From positions 1 to 59,281 of the forward strand of contig CAIMDZ010000190.1 of the NCBI GenBank assembly GCA_903839875.1: a stretch of DNA of 59,281 bases, given 5' to 3'. Shown one piece after another: positions 1-8,335 of the stretch. Position 1 is the stretch's first letter, and every line of letters begins with the position of its first letter. Both the position numbers and the translations under genes were made by a program. Origin of the DNA: an uncultured Bacteroidota bacterium (GTDB taxonomy: Bacteria; Bacteroidota; Bacteroidia; Chitinophagales; Chitinophagaceae). The notes beneath the pieces were generated by a model that made no database searches, had not been told where the DNA came from, and saw only the letters and a program-made list of their open reading frames with translations.

Positions 1-636
1 GATTACTATGAGGTAAACTCAAGATTCGAAAACGATGATAATTTAGAACTTCGTAGACGTTATGATGAATATCGCAAAAGCCAAGGGCAGTTTACTATTG
101 AGGACGTCAGGGATTTTTTTGATAATGGTCATAGCCATAATCGAGGAAATACCCACATAGTAGATCACCTTCTTGAGGAACAATATGAGAATGAGGTATG
201 GGTGCTTGACACGTTAGAGGAATACAGCAAAGAATATAACAAAAAAACAGTAAAAGGAACCTTTGCCGCAAGGTTATGTCATCTATGGGATGACGATTTT
301 TCAGAAGAAGACATATATGAACGATTAGAAAAATATGGATTCAATCTTGAAAACACAACATTTTATCCGTTAATGAAAGAGCAATTATTCATTTTAAATA
401 ATCATCTACGGATAAATAGTCATAAACTAATAAACACTGTTTTCTCTCCCTACCAAGAATTCGAGCACATTAAATTTGACAATGCGCAGGATAATGCCGA
501 AAATTATAGTAGGTATTCTGACGATCTCGCAGATGAAATTGCAAGGGATGAAGAATGGAATTGCGATATTTGTAATGGTAACAATGAAACAGGCTGCCTA
601 TATTTTGATCCTACAGAATGTCCCAAATTAACATAG
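1..636 (+). CDS. Unknown protein, 5' end outside window
   Basis: The frame is open from the first base, so the start lies upstream; a GTG at 202 is only an internal candidate. About 211 residues are visible. They are acidic, with aromatic and charged stretches and a short Cys group near the C-terminus (CDIC and later Cys residues). I recognise no family. It lies in the accessory block that ends at the tRNA-like sequence near 3435, so it is probably cargo of an integrated element. Confidence 0.6.
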   Translation, partial: DYYEVNSRFENDDNLELRRRYDEYRKSQGQFTIEDVRDFFDNGHSHNRGNTHIVDHLLEEQYENEVWVLDTLEEYSKEYNKKTVKGTFAARLCHLWDDDFSEEDIYERLEKYGFNLENTTFYPLMKEQLFILNNHLRINSHKLINTVFSPYQEFEHIKFDNAQDNAENYSRYSDDLADEIARDEEWNCDICNGNNETGCLYFDPTECPKLT

Positions 637-690
637 TGGTTATAATCAGTAGTTTGTGTTATTTTTCAGTGAAAATTTCATTTCATCCAC

Positions 691-1254
691 ATGACCAAAA
701 CCATTCTTGATATTCAATTTGATGCCGCAATTAACGATATTGTCGCAGAAGCTCAATTGCCTCTGAATAAAGAGATCATTGAAAGATGGCTTTCGGATTA
801 TGAAGACTTGTGGGCTTCAATGAAGGCCGAGCTAGAAAATATCCGTGTTCCTTTAGAAATGATTCATGGTAGAAGCATGACCGAGTTCTACAGTATTTAC
901 AGCCGATTCACCAAGCTAAAAGAGTATTATCGATTGGAGGAATTATGTGGCCCGATAATGGCAGAATACAGCCAAATAATGGCTGTAAATCCAAGCCACG
1001 AAAACTTAAAATCTTGGACAGCCAGATACGAGAAGTTGGGAACAAAAGATTTATTATTGCCACCGATTGAACGAGACGATGTCAATTATGCACGTACCAT
1101 TTATGGAGTAGTATATTTCATCTCTGGTAGCGAGTTTAAAAACATAACCAATTTTAGCACCGTTTTTTCCAACCTGTTTTGGGACCAAGAAATATTGCCA
1201 GATAGTATTGCCGAAATCAACAAGCAGATGGAATTGCGCAACGGTGAAATTTAA
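691..1254 (+). CDS. Hypothetical protein, probably helical
   Basis: This is a 187-residue soluble protein without signal peptide or membrane segment. Its composition (many Leu, Glu, Ile and Tyr) suggests an all-helical fold. The ATG at 691 is the first in frame, 54 bp after the upstream gene, so the two may be cotranscribed. No family is recognised. The 92-residue frame on the other strand over its 3' end is a shadow. Confidence 0.6.
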   Translation: MTKTILDIQFDAAINDIVAEAQLPLNKEIIERWLSDYEDLWASMKAELENIRVPLEMIHGRSMTEFYSIYSRFTKLKEYYRLEELCGPIMAEYSQIMAVNPSHENLKSWTARYEKLGTKDLLLPPIERDDVNYARTIYGVVYFISGSEFKNITNFSTVFSNLFWDQEILPDSIAEINKQMELRNGEI

Positions 1255-2375
1255 TTTTTTGTGTGAGAATACTCCACTACCTATTACCACTTTAAGAGAA
1301 TAATTCATAAAAAACATTAAACAGGCATTCATATACGCGCGCGCATAGCAATAACCTCATGCGAAATATTAGAAAGGAGTTTTTTAGTTTTCAAGTGATA
1401 GATAGCTACCCGAAAATTTATATACCCCGTACCTAATTTGTGTGTGTGATGACGGCCCCCATCCCTTTAGCTGTCCCCCCATCTTCAATGGGTTGCCAGC
1501 GTAGACCCCCTTTACTTTTCGGGCTATTTTATTTCAAGAAATCCGAGCTGCAGTTCCCTGATGAAAATGTAGTAGGTAGTTTTTTCAGCAGCATCAAGAC
1601 ACGATCAACCGAGCATCAGTAACTCCGATTTAATTTCAGTTTTTCACTTCTTAGAAGCAGTAACTCCGATAAAGCAGGTTCAAAGGTGTGTGGTCAGCGT
1701 TACAGTGTGCAGGCACCACCCACAAAGGCTATACACACCTGCCCACTTCCACTTGCCACACTTCCATGTGCTACTGCATCTATAGGGGAAACCTACGCTT
1801 ATTTGCATGCCAACCCTTCACCCCTATATCTGCGCACATTCCCTTTAATGTCTTCTGCCCCCTCTGCTACAAAGCCAGTAAAGCACTATTCCGCATTTGC
1901 ATCTATTAAGCGCCATCAGGAATTGAACAGCGGATATATCTATCGGCTACAGTGCTATTATTGCCCATGCTCCCTTAGTGCTACTTGCTTTGTTATGGCA
2001 GCCCACCGCACAGGCTAACGCACAGAAAACGATGTATCTATTTGATCGGCTGGGCTGGTGATAGCTGCCCTTCACACAAGGCTAACGCTTCGCAGCAATC
2101 CCCATGCACCACGCACAGCAAGAGTGCCGTGTGCCACATCAAAACACCGCCAACACACCAGCCTGCCCTTCGGATGTTTTGACGTTTCACCCGTCACACT
2201 TGCCCTAAGCCAACGCTGCCACCAATGGAATCGTTTCTACTTGCCATCGCACAGGGCTATACAAGGGGGCGGAAAATAAAAGGCTCATAACGATGCACAT
2301 CCTTTTAAGGTTTGCTGGTTGAGGAATCCTTTCTCGACTACAGTTCAATTCATTTCATCTCAAAATCATTGTTCA
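1255..2375. other. Gene-free stretch with C-rich strand bias
   Basis: I see no credible gene over about 1.1 kb. A short CG run lies near 1335. From about 1640 to 2280 the plus strand is rich in C and poor in G (roughly twice as many C as G in the lines I counted), with recurring words such as CACAGGCTAACGC and CCACTTGCCACAC. Overlapping open frames in several phases result from the low stop content and show no protein-like composition. It may be a non-coding region of the mobile element. Confidence 0.5.
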
Positions 2376-2654
2376 ATGTTACACGAAATCAAAAATGTAC
2401 AGGACGTAGTTACGTTCCTTGAAACCATCTCGGAAGAGCTTCAGGATTTCAATCCCTTCATAGGATTCAAATACTATCGAAGGCCGAACACAGACCAAGA
2501 TCGGTACACCTCGGAAGAAGCAGAAATTCGAGACAGGCTATTAGAACGCTGCTTTGAAGTATGCAAAGGAAAGAGCCAGAATTTCATCTGCCTTACCATC
2601 GTGGTATTCCAAGAAGCAAGAGATTTTCCCACCCTTAAAAACGAATCAATATGA
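2376..2654 (+). CDS. Small hypothetical accessory protein
   Basis: This protein of about 92 residues starts at the ATG at 2376; upstream in-frame codons read like non-coding sequence. It has acidic helical segments and no export signal. Its stop overlaps the start of the next gene as ATGA, so the two are probably translationally coupled. I do not recognise the family. Confidence 0.6.
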   Translation: MLHEIKNVQDVVTFLETISEELQDFNPFIGFKYYRRPNTDQDRYTSEEAEIRDRLLERCFEVCKGKSQNFICLTIVVFQEARDFPTLKNESI

Positions 2655-3124
2655 TCTACTTCAAAGAATGCACGACCCTCGAAGAAGTCAAAGCCATGTA
2701 CAAACAACTGGCTAAACAGCATCACCCGGATTGTGGCGGTGATACAGCAACAATGCAGGCTATAAATTCAGAGTATGCTTATGCCTGCGCTCATGTCATT
2801 AAGGGTGAAAATCTGACCAGTGAGGACACAGAGGAGCAGATACGTATGTCAGAGGAATACAGAGCTGTAATAGAGCAGCTAATGCCCTTAACGGGCATCC
2901 TGATTGAGGTGGTTGGTAACTGGATTTGGGTTACTGGCAATACTTATCCTGTCAGAAAGGAATTAAAAGGTGCAGGACTATTCTACGCTTCAAAGAAGGT
3001 CGCTTGGTACTATCGTTCCGAGGAATTCAAAACCAAGGGAGGCAAAAAATCCCTTGAAGAAATCAAGGCAAAATATGGCAGTGAAACAGTCCGTTCACGC
3101 CAACACAGTAACGCCATTGAATAA
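2651..3124 (+). CDS. J-domain (DnaJ-like) protein
   Basis: This 157-residue protein begins with a compact J-domain: a helix containing KAMYKQLAKQHHPDCGGD followed by a helix around MQAINSEYAYA. The HPD tripeptide that stimulates Hsp70 ATPase activity is present. The remaining C-terminal part holds a segment rich in Trp, Tyr and Lys (about residues 90-140), possibly a nucleic-acid or client-binding region. The glycine-rich and zinc-finger parts of housekeeping DnaJ are absent. Short J-proteins of this type occur on phages, plasmids and integrative elements of Bacteroidota, which fits the location. It is coupled to the upstream small gene by an ATGA overlap. Confidence 0.75.
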   Translation: MIYFKECTTLEEVKAMYKQLAKQHHPDCGGDTATMQAINSEYAYACAHVIKGENLTSEDTEEQIRMSEEYRAVIEQLMPLTGILIEVVGNWIWVTGNTYPVRKELKGAGLFYASKKVAWYYRSEEFKTKGGKKSLEEIKAKYGSETVRSRQHSNAIE

Positions 3125-3396
3125 GCTGCCGCAAACGGGAGCAGTAGTAATCCTATTAGGCTGCATCTAGTTTTGCCGCATCAGTTTTGAGCAAGATTGT
3201 AAATTGGCATTTCTATTATTAATTCTGGTCAATTCACAATCTTTCTCAAACCCGATGTAAGGGGGAACTCAATATCTGGTATCCATGCAGGTATCCAAAC
3301 CGAAAATTTGTTGATTTCATTTTAACCACTTAAATTTGAATTATGCTACAAGCAAGCACAGTAAAGGCTTTTAACGATTTTCAGCGCACAAGGCTG

Positions 3397-3435
3397 GGGG
3401 TCTTGTGGTCGCAAGTTCGAATCTTGTCGTCCCGA
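3397..3435 (+). repeat. tRNA 3'-end fragment, candidate att site
   Basis: A perfect tRNA T-arm is visible at 3411-3427 (GCAAG, loop TTCGAAT, CTTGT), followed by a 3' acceptor strand CGTCCCG and discriminator A. No matching 5' acceptor CGGGACG, D-arm or anticodon arm lies upstream, so this is only the 3' end. Such tails are the usual scar or attachment site left by integrases that target tRNA genes. The acceptor resembles Bacteroidota tRNA-Pro, though identity cannot be fixed from the tail. It separates accessory genes from the degraded region to the right. Confidence 0.55.
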
Positions 3436-3441
3436 CGTAGA

Positions 3442-3469
3442 AGCTCAACAGAAATGTTGGGCTTTTTTT
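3442..3469 (+). terminator. Intrinsic terminator after the tRNA-like tail
   Basis: A 9-bp stem (AGCTCAACA with TGTTGGGCT, one G-T pair) with a GAAA loop is followed by a run of T. It sits where a terminator downstream of a tRNA gene would be, which supports reading the preceding sequence as a genuine tRNA end. Confidence 0.7.
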
Positions 3470-3479
3470 ATTCTTTTTT

Positions 3480-3571
3480 CGGGACGTAGCCCCGCCTACC
3501 CGGCGGGGCAAAAGGCCAGGGGTCTTGTGGCCGCAAGTTCTCCAGATAGTTATCGGGATTGTCGTCCCGAC
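3480..3571 (+). pseudogene. Degenerate tRNA-like sequence
   Basis: A 5' acceptor CGGGACG at 3480-3486 pairs with CGTCCCG at 3563-3569, giving a tRNA-sized 91-nt unit. It contains an 8-bp hairpin (GCCCCGCC/GGCGGGGC) and repeats the GGGGTCTTGTGG...GCAAGTTC string of the tail at 3397. Its T-loop is interrupted by about 18 nt and no proper anticodon arm exists, so it cannot be a working tRNA. It may be a decayed second attachment site. Confidence 0.4.
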
Positions 3572-3717
3572 TTAAAGTAAGAGCGAAAGAAACAGAGCAA
3601 AGAGCGATGTGGCTTTCGCTCTTGTGTTATTGGGCGTTATAAACCTATGCTGCGGCATCCTGTTTAAAACAAGGACGAGAAAATGCTGGAGGCAATTACT
3701 ATGTACCTCAATACCGC

Positions 3718-3906
3718 TCATTCTCCACAGTAAAAGTCACGGGTATGTTTTTTCATTATCGTGGGTAGTGCGTATGAAACTTCTGACCGTATTATCGTCA
3801 GAGTAAGACAGATCGAAGCGCAGGTCGTTAACTGGCTATGATACCACTGCTTTGCCTCAGTAATATCATTTGTAGCCTCCTTAAAATAAGTTAAACGGTA
3901 AGGCAT
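3718..3906 (-). pseudogene. RelE/ParE-like toxin, degraded
   Basis: The first 25 residues (MPYRLTYFKEATNDITEAKQ and following WYHSQ) match the start of RelE/ParE-superfamily toxins, which are normally about 95 residues. After that the frame drifts and stops at 62 residues. Toxin-like segments appear in other frames beyond the stop, for example LRYIVIASSIFSSLF towards 3660. It starts 3 bp after the antitoxin stop, keeping the usual antitoxin-toxin order. Multiple frameshifts indicate an inactive gene. Confidence 0.55.
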
Positions 3907-3909
3907 GAA

Positions 3910-4145
3910 TCACTCCAGTTCCTTATCTAATTCATCAAATAAACCCTCGATGTCCTGAACAGAATCCGGATCATCCTCTATGGCTTTCATCCTACGGTCT
4001 ATCATATCCTTTTGCCATTGCGGCAATTCGCCGTCCAGATCGTCAACATCAGGATATTCATTTTTTATTTTTCTCCGTCATCAATCGGGATTTGCACAGT
4101 TATTGTTTTACCTTCACTATCCGACACATAAATTACTGCCGTAAT
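3910..4145 (-). pseudogene. Antitoxin with lost start and 1-nt frameshift
   Basis: Two frames together give a typical antitoxin: an N-terminal strand segment (AVIYVSDSEGKTITVQIPID) and an acidic C-terminal half (IKNEYPDVDDLDGELPQWQK onward) ending just before the toxin. They are joined if one A is restored in an A-run near 4063. The expected start codon reads ATT instead of ATG. Both changes suggest decay, although a homopolymer sequencing error could account for the frameshift alone. Confidence 0.55.
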
Positions 4146-4209
4146 ATTCTATTTAATCTGCTATAAAGTTACAAAAAATCAAATGAATACATTTTTCTCC
4201 GAATAAGAT

Positions 4210-4217
4210 TATTTTTG
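4210..4217 (+). promoter_or_regulatory. Bacteroidota -7 element before the GH3 gene
   Basis: TATTTTTG matches the TAnnTTTG -7 consensus. It ends only 4 bp before the ATG at 4222, so transcription from it would start at or next to the start codon, implying a leaderless mRNA unless another promoter is used. Confidence 0.4.
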
Positions 4218-4221
4218 TTTA

Positions 4222-7200
4222 ATGAGTCTATTCCGTAAGGCTGTGTTGTCAGCAGCAGCTGTTTTATTATTTTTTTCTAACGCGCCTGCACAAAGGAGGA
4301 GTAGTGATAAGAGTATCCTAGTTTCCAGTGCAAAGAAAAACTGGGTAGACAGTGTTTACAATGCTCTCTCCCTGGAGGAGCGTATTGGCCAGTTATTCAT
4401 GGTCTCTGCCTATTCAGGCGGCAAGGCATACAATGATGAACTCATCACAAAACTCATCAGCGAATACCACATAGGCGGACTCATCTTTATGCAGGGCGGC
4501 CCGGCCCGGCAGGCTATACTCACCAACCGTTACCAAGGTTTATCCAAAACACCCTTACTCATAGGCATGGATGCGGAGTGGGGTATAGGTATGCGGTTCG
4601 ACAGCGTAAAGAACTTTCCCCGCCAGATGATGCTGGGCGCAACCCACGACACTGCTCTCGCCTACCGCATGGGCGCTGCCATCGCCATGCAGTGCAGGCG
4701 GCTGGGTGTGAATACAGACTTCGCACCGGTGGTGGATGTAAACAATAACCCAACTAACCCCGTCATCAATTCCCGTTCTTTTGGCGAAGAGAAATACTGG
4801 GTGGCGCGCATGGGCATAGCCTATATGCGCGGGCTGCAGAACAATGGCATCATGGCATGCGCCAAACATTTCCCCGGTCATGGTAACACAGACGTGGATT
4901 CCCACAAAGACCTGCCGGTAATTACCGTTTCAGCCAAAGAGCTCGACACCCTCGAACTCTATCCCTTCAGACAACTCATCGCCGCCGGTGTTAAGAGTAT
5001 CATGGTGGCTCACCTGGAAGTTCCTGCATTGGATGCTACCCCTAACACACCCACCACTTTATCAAAGAACACAGTCACCGACCTGCTTAAAACCAAACTG
5101 GGTTTCAACGGACTTGTATTCACCGATGCGCTGAACATGCAGGCCATTACCAAATACTTCCCTTCCGGAGAGGCAGACCTGCGCGCGTTTGAAGCTGGTA
5201 ATGATGTGCTCCTCTTTTCACAGGATGTACCCGCCGGAATGCAAAAGATCAAAGACTCCATTACCAGTGGCGCCATTCCACAATCAATGCTGGAAAACAG
5301 CGTGCGGAAAATACTCGCCGCCAAGTATGACGCCGGCCTCAGCAAATGGAAAGACATTGACCCATGCAACATCCTCGACGACCTGAACAAGGTGGTGGAC
5401 CCGGTACGTGTGGCAATAGCCAGGGGAGCCATCACTGTGCTGCGCGACGAGAACCAGATCCTGAACAAGATAGGCGCAGGTATGCACATTGGATACGTAG
5501 GAATCAATGCATCGGGTACAACTACTCTCTACGAAAACCTGAACGACAAATTTGATAACGTAAAGGCCCAATGGCTGCCAAAGGGAAGCCCGCTCGACAG
5601 CGCACAGAAAATACTCGATAACATATCAGACAACGACGTTACCATAGTTGCCATTCACAACCTGAACTTCGGTCCCACAGCCAATTACGGGCTCAGTAAC
5701 GAGGCCCTCGCCTTCCTCCAGTTTGCCGGCTGCCGCAACAATGTAATGGTGGTATTGCTGGGCAATGCCTACGCCACGCAATACTTCTGCGGCGCCGGAT
5801 CCGTGATGGTGAGCTATGAGGATGATACTATTACCGAGCGGGTAGCGTCAGAGGTATTACTTAGAAAAATAAAGGCAAAGGGCCGGATGCCCGTGACTGC
5901 ATGCATCGGCGGCAAGAGCGTTTGCCCGGTGACTTATAAGATACCCGCGATGAGCAACGAGCCTGTTTTCCCGCTGCGCAAAACCTTGTACCCTGTTGAT
6001 GCCGGGGTGGTGGACAAGAAAGCCCTTGACCGCCTGGATATGTTCATTGCCAGGGATATTGCGGATGGCGTCTTTCCCGGCTGCAGGGTATTGGCTGCCA
6101 GGAACGGCAGGGTTTTTTACGACAAGGCTTTCGGTTACATGAAGTACGATAAGCGAAGAGCCATTGACCTGAACACCATGTATGATATGGCCTCCTGCAC
6201 AAAGGTACTTGCTACTCAGTTATCCGTGATGCGGCTGTATGAACAAGGTAAGATAGACCTGACCAAAACGATAGGCGATTACCTGCCTGCGGCCAAAGGC
6301 ACCAACAAGGCCGGGCTGCACATCAGGGACCTGCTGCTGCATCAGGCCGGCCTGAAAAGCTTCATACCTTTTTACAGGGAAACACTGGACGAGAAAGGCT
6401 ATCCTAAAAAGGAGATCTACAGTAATAAGCAGGACGCGACATTCAGCATTGAGGTAGCTAAGAACCTCTACATCCGCCACGACTATCCCGATACCATGTG
6501 GAGCAAGATCTATGCAGGCGCCCTCGAAAATACCGGTAAGATGGTGTACAGCGATCTCGACTTCTACTTCCTCGCTGCCATAGTGCAGCAGATAACCGGC
6601 AAGACAATAGATAAATACGCCGATGAACAATTCTACAAGCCCCTGGGCCTCAAACGCATCACCTACAACCCGCTTAGAAAATTCGACAGCACCCAGATAG
6701 CGCCCACCGAAATAGACCAGTACTTCAGGCACCAGTTGCTCACCGGCTATGTTCATGACCAGGGATCGGCAATGACAGGTGGTGTGGCCGGTCATGCAGG
6801 CTTGTTCGCATCAGCCGAAGATGTAGCGGTAATATTACAGATGCTGCTCAACAAGGGCACCTACGCAAAAACCCGCTATTTCAAAGCATCCACCATTGAC
6901 AAGTTCTCTGCCTACAACAGCGCCATCAGTCACCGCGGACTTGGTTTCGACAAGCCCACACCCGATGCCGATAACGGCGGTCCCGCCGGCGACCGATGCA
7001 GTGGCCTCGCCTTCGGCCACCAGGGCTATACAGGTACCTGCGTCTGGGCCGATCCAGCGTCAGGAATCCTATTCATCTTCCTGTCCAACCGCGTTTACCC
7101 TACCGCCGATAATACCAAGATCAATAAACTTAGCGTGCGTACTGTAGCCCAGGATTATATTTATGAAGCCCTCGGCTTACCTGTAAATCATGACCGGCCG

Positions 7201-7236
7201 GAGCTATACAGGAACCAGGTGAAGGCTAGCAAGTAG
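4222..7236 (+). CDS. GH3 beta-N-acetylhexosaminidase fused to serine beta-lactamase-fold domain
   Basis: This 1004-residue exported enzyme has a signal peptide ending near APAQ. Residues about 40-380 form a glycoside hydrolase family 3 TIM barrel of NagZ type: AKHFPGHG at 214-221, the DVDSHKDLP loop, and catalytic Asp302 in FTDALNMQ. A GH3 C-terminal domain follows. From about 600 a class C beta-lactamase/PBP-like domain carries the SxxK motif (Ser658-Lys661 in ASCTK), a YSD motif in place of YxN, and HQG near the end. The pair suggests turnover of peptidoglycan in the periplasm: removal of N-acetylglucosaminyl residues plus peptidase or esterase action. Such two-domain proteins occur across Bacteroidota. 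It stands alone between degraded toxin-antitoxin loci. Confidence 0.93.
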   Translation: MSLFRKAVLSAAAVLLFFSNAPAQRRSSDKSILVSSAKKNWVDSVYNALSLEERIGQLFMVSAYSGGKAYNDELITKLISEYHIGGLIFMQGGPARQAILTNRYQGLSKTPLLIGMDAEWGIGMRFDSVKNFPRQMMLGATHDTALAYRMGAAIAMQCRRLGVNTDFAPVVDVNNNPTNPVINSRSFGEEKYWVARMGIAYMRGLQNNGIMACAKHFPGHGNTDVDSHKDLPVITVSAKELDTLELYPFRQLIAAGVKSIMVAHLEVPALDATPNTPTTLSKNTVTDLLKTKLGFNGLVFTDALNMQAITKYFPSGEADLRAFEAGNDVLLFSQDVPAGMQKIKDSITSGAIPQSMLENSVRKILAAKYDAGLSKWKDIDPCNILDDLNKVVDPVRVAIARGAITVLRDENQILNKIGAGMHIGYVGINASGTTTLYENLNDKFDNVKAQWLPKGSPLDSAQKILDNISDNDVTIVAIHNLNFGPTANYGLSNEALAFLQFAGCRNNVMVVLLGNAYATQYFCGAGSVMVSYEDDTITERVASEVLLRKIKAKGRMPVTACIGGKSVCPVTYKIPAMSNEPVFPLRKTLYPVDAGVVDKKALDRLDMFIARDIADGVFPGCRVLAARNGRVFYDKAFGYMKYDKRRAIDLNTMYDMASCTKVLATQLSVMRLYEQGKIDLTKTIGDYLPAAKGTNKAGLHIRDLLLHQAGLKSFIPFYRETLDEKGYPKKEIYSNKQDATFSIEVAKNLYIRHDYPDTMWSKIYAGALENTGKMVYSDLDFYFLAAIVQQITGKTIDKYADEQFYKPLGLKRITYNPLRKFDSTQIAPTEIDQYFRHQLLTGYVHDQGSAMTGGVAGHAGLFASAEDVAVILQMLLNKGTYAKTRYFKASTIDKFSAYNSAISHRGLGFDKPTPDADNGGPAGDRCSGLAFGHQGYTGTCVWADPASGILFIFLSNRVYPTADNTKINKLSVRTVAQDYIYEALGLPVNHDRPELYRNQVKASK

Positions 7237-7335
7237 TATGCCAGACTTAATTGTGGTGCGCTTTCAATTTCTGCCTTTTTACTACCAGGTCAGGATCCAT
7301 CTGAAGGTCCAACCAGAAAAATAAGTCATAATAGC

Positions 7336-7714
7336 TTAAGGTCCTTTAAACGACCGAAATGTTTTGTGTTTACTATTTTTAACGGTAAGGTCAAAAACGA
7401 TGCAGGTAGCGCCTATAGAAATATCCCTGAATTCAATCAATTGATTTGCCTGCCGTAACTCATGATATATCTCTGAAGCTTTGACCGCAACATCTTCGTT
7501 AAATGGCAGTACTACGATATCTCCGGTTAAAATCTCTATATCTTTTTTCTTGTTCTCATTTGTGGCTCCCATGTATCATTCATATAGGGGAAACAGCAGA
7601 AATACAGAGTGTAAATCCACTGGAAATTGACTACAGTATTGTTTGAAGTTTATCTTTTGCCCGCAAATATTCTATAAAAATATTGGTATCTACTACCAGG
7701 CTTGTGGTTCCCAT
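7336..7714 (-). pseudogene. VapC-type PIN-domain toxin, broken
   Basis: Starting at the ATG at 7714, the frame gives a PIN-domain N-terminus (MGTTSLVVDTNIFIEYLRAK) with the first metal-binding Asp, then meets TAG at 7631-7633. The rest continues in other frames and ends with a PIN-like C-terminus (IEFRDISIGATCIVFDL). The start overlaps the end of the antitoxin gene, as in many vapBC operons. Intact VapC would be a ribonuclease of about 125-130 residues; this copy is inactive unless sequence errors are present. Confidence 0.6.
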
Positions 7715-7917
7715 TTATTGAATAGATTTTTGTTCTCTTCAAATACTTTCAGGTCATCATCACTCCATGTAGAAACTGAAAGAATCTTGCTTTTATAACC
7801 AGACGATTTGGCCTTGCCTGATTTTTTCTTCTTGCTGAAAAGAAAATCAATAAAATCGCTGACCTCCTTTTTCTCTAAGGTGGTAAGCAGGTTATATTTC
7901 AGGACATTATCATTCAT
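7693..7917 (-). CDS. Antitoxin of a vapBC-like pair (DUF2281-like)
   Basis: This intact 74-residue protein has an N-terminal helix pair typical of DUF2281 antitoxins (residues about 10-30, with the FIDFLFSKKK segment), a lysine-rich middle and an acidic C-terminal tail for toxin binding. It overlaps the start of the broken PIN toxin by about 22 bp. With the toxin dead it may be a relic whose frame has not yet decayed. Confidence 0.6.
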   Translation of the reverse strand: MNDNVLKYNLLTTLEKKEVSDFIDFLFSKKKKSGKAKSSGYKSKILSVSTWSDDDLKVFEENKNLFNKWEPQAW

Positions 7918-7943
7918 AAATAATTTCTAATATTATAAAGTTA

Positions 7944-8103
7944 CTAAATTTCAAAACAGTAAAAAACAATCCATATTTCTTCTATTTGGGATCTTACACG
8001 TTCAATAAATCCCATTGCAACCTTTGCCCCCCATTCTTTCATTAAATAATCCAGGTTTTGGGCATAGTTGTTTCCTGCTTTCATGGTAAATTTGATCGCA
8101 TAA
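7944..8103 (-). pseudogene. RelE-like toxin remnant
   Basis: One frame encodes about 50 residues (YAIKFTMKAGNNYAQNLDYL, then MKEWGAKVAMGFIERV) that resemble the N-terminal half of RelE/ParE-type toxins; the C-terminal half is missing. A likely start ATG just downstream of the antitoxin stop is out of frame by one base. Truncated and frameshifted, so non-functional. Confidence 0.5.
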
Positions 8104-8104
8104 T

Positions 8105-8335
8105 TCAGTCAGCATACTTTTTCCTGAATTCAGCCAGTACCTCCTAAGGAATCAATTCTCCATTATCAGCTTCTATGATTGCAAGGTCAAGTTCTCTGTT
8201 AAGCGCTGCATTACCGGCTGGTTGCAAATGAAATGAATCCAAAAGATCTTTGACAGCATGTATTACAGATGCATCCTGCTCCCCTGATATCCTTTTCACT
8301 ATTTCATCCTTTTCTGCCATGATGTTCATAAGCAC
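8105..8335 (-). pseudogene. Antitoxin with premature stop
   Basis: The frame from 8335 gives 63 residues of a typical small antitoxin: a helical N-terminus, then LNRELDLAIIEADNGELIP. It stops at a TAG, after which the same frame continues EVLAEFRKKYAD to a TGA at 8105-8107. The tail looks like the normal end of the family, so a single nonsense change (for example AAG or CAG to TAG) probably truncated it. It precedes the decayed RelE-like toxin in the usual order. Confidence 0.55.

Larger units (their letters stand above)
3343..3489 (+). other. Short frame reading through a tRNA-like tail
   Basis: A 48-codon frame begins with a plausible ATG and continues through the tRNA-like sequence and the terminator hairpin. 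The part over the tRNA-like region translates as the usual nonsense peptide seen when tRNA genes are read as protein. The first dozen codons could be the start of a gene interrupted at an integration boundary. Probably not a functional gene. Confidence 0.25.

Noticed and set aside
1440-2279. Several overlapping frames of 60-110 codons in the C-rich region
   Set aside because: They overlap in different phases, have no initiation context, and their composition (Cys, His, Pro, Thr, Ser) reflects the base bias.
3480-3571. Functional tRNA gene
   Set aside because: Acceptor arms pair, but the T-loop is interrupted and no anticodon arm can be drawn.
3609-3806. 65-codon plus-strand frame
   Set aside because: It lies opposite the decayed toxin remnant and has no protein-like features beyond chance.
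5010-5507. 165-codon frame opposite the GH3 gene
   Set aside because: Antisense shadow of a strongly coding gene; the GH3 domain on the plus strand is certain.
6220-6795. 191-codon frame opposite the beta-lactamase-fold domain
   Set aside because: Antisense shadow in moderately GC-rich coding sequence.
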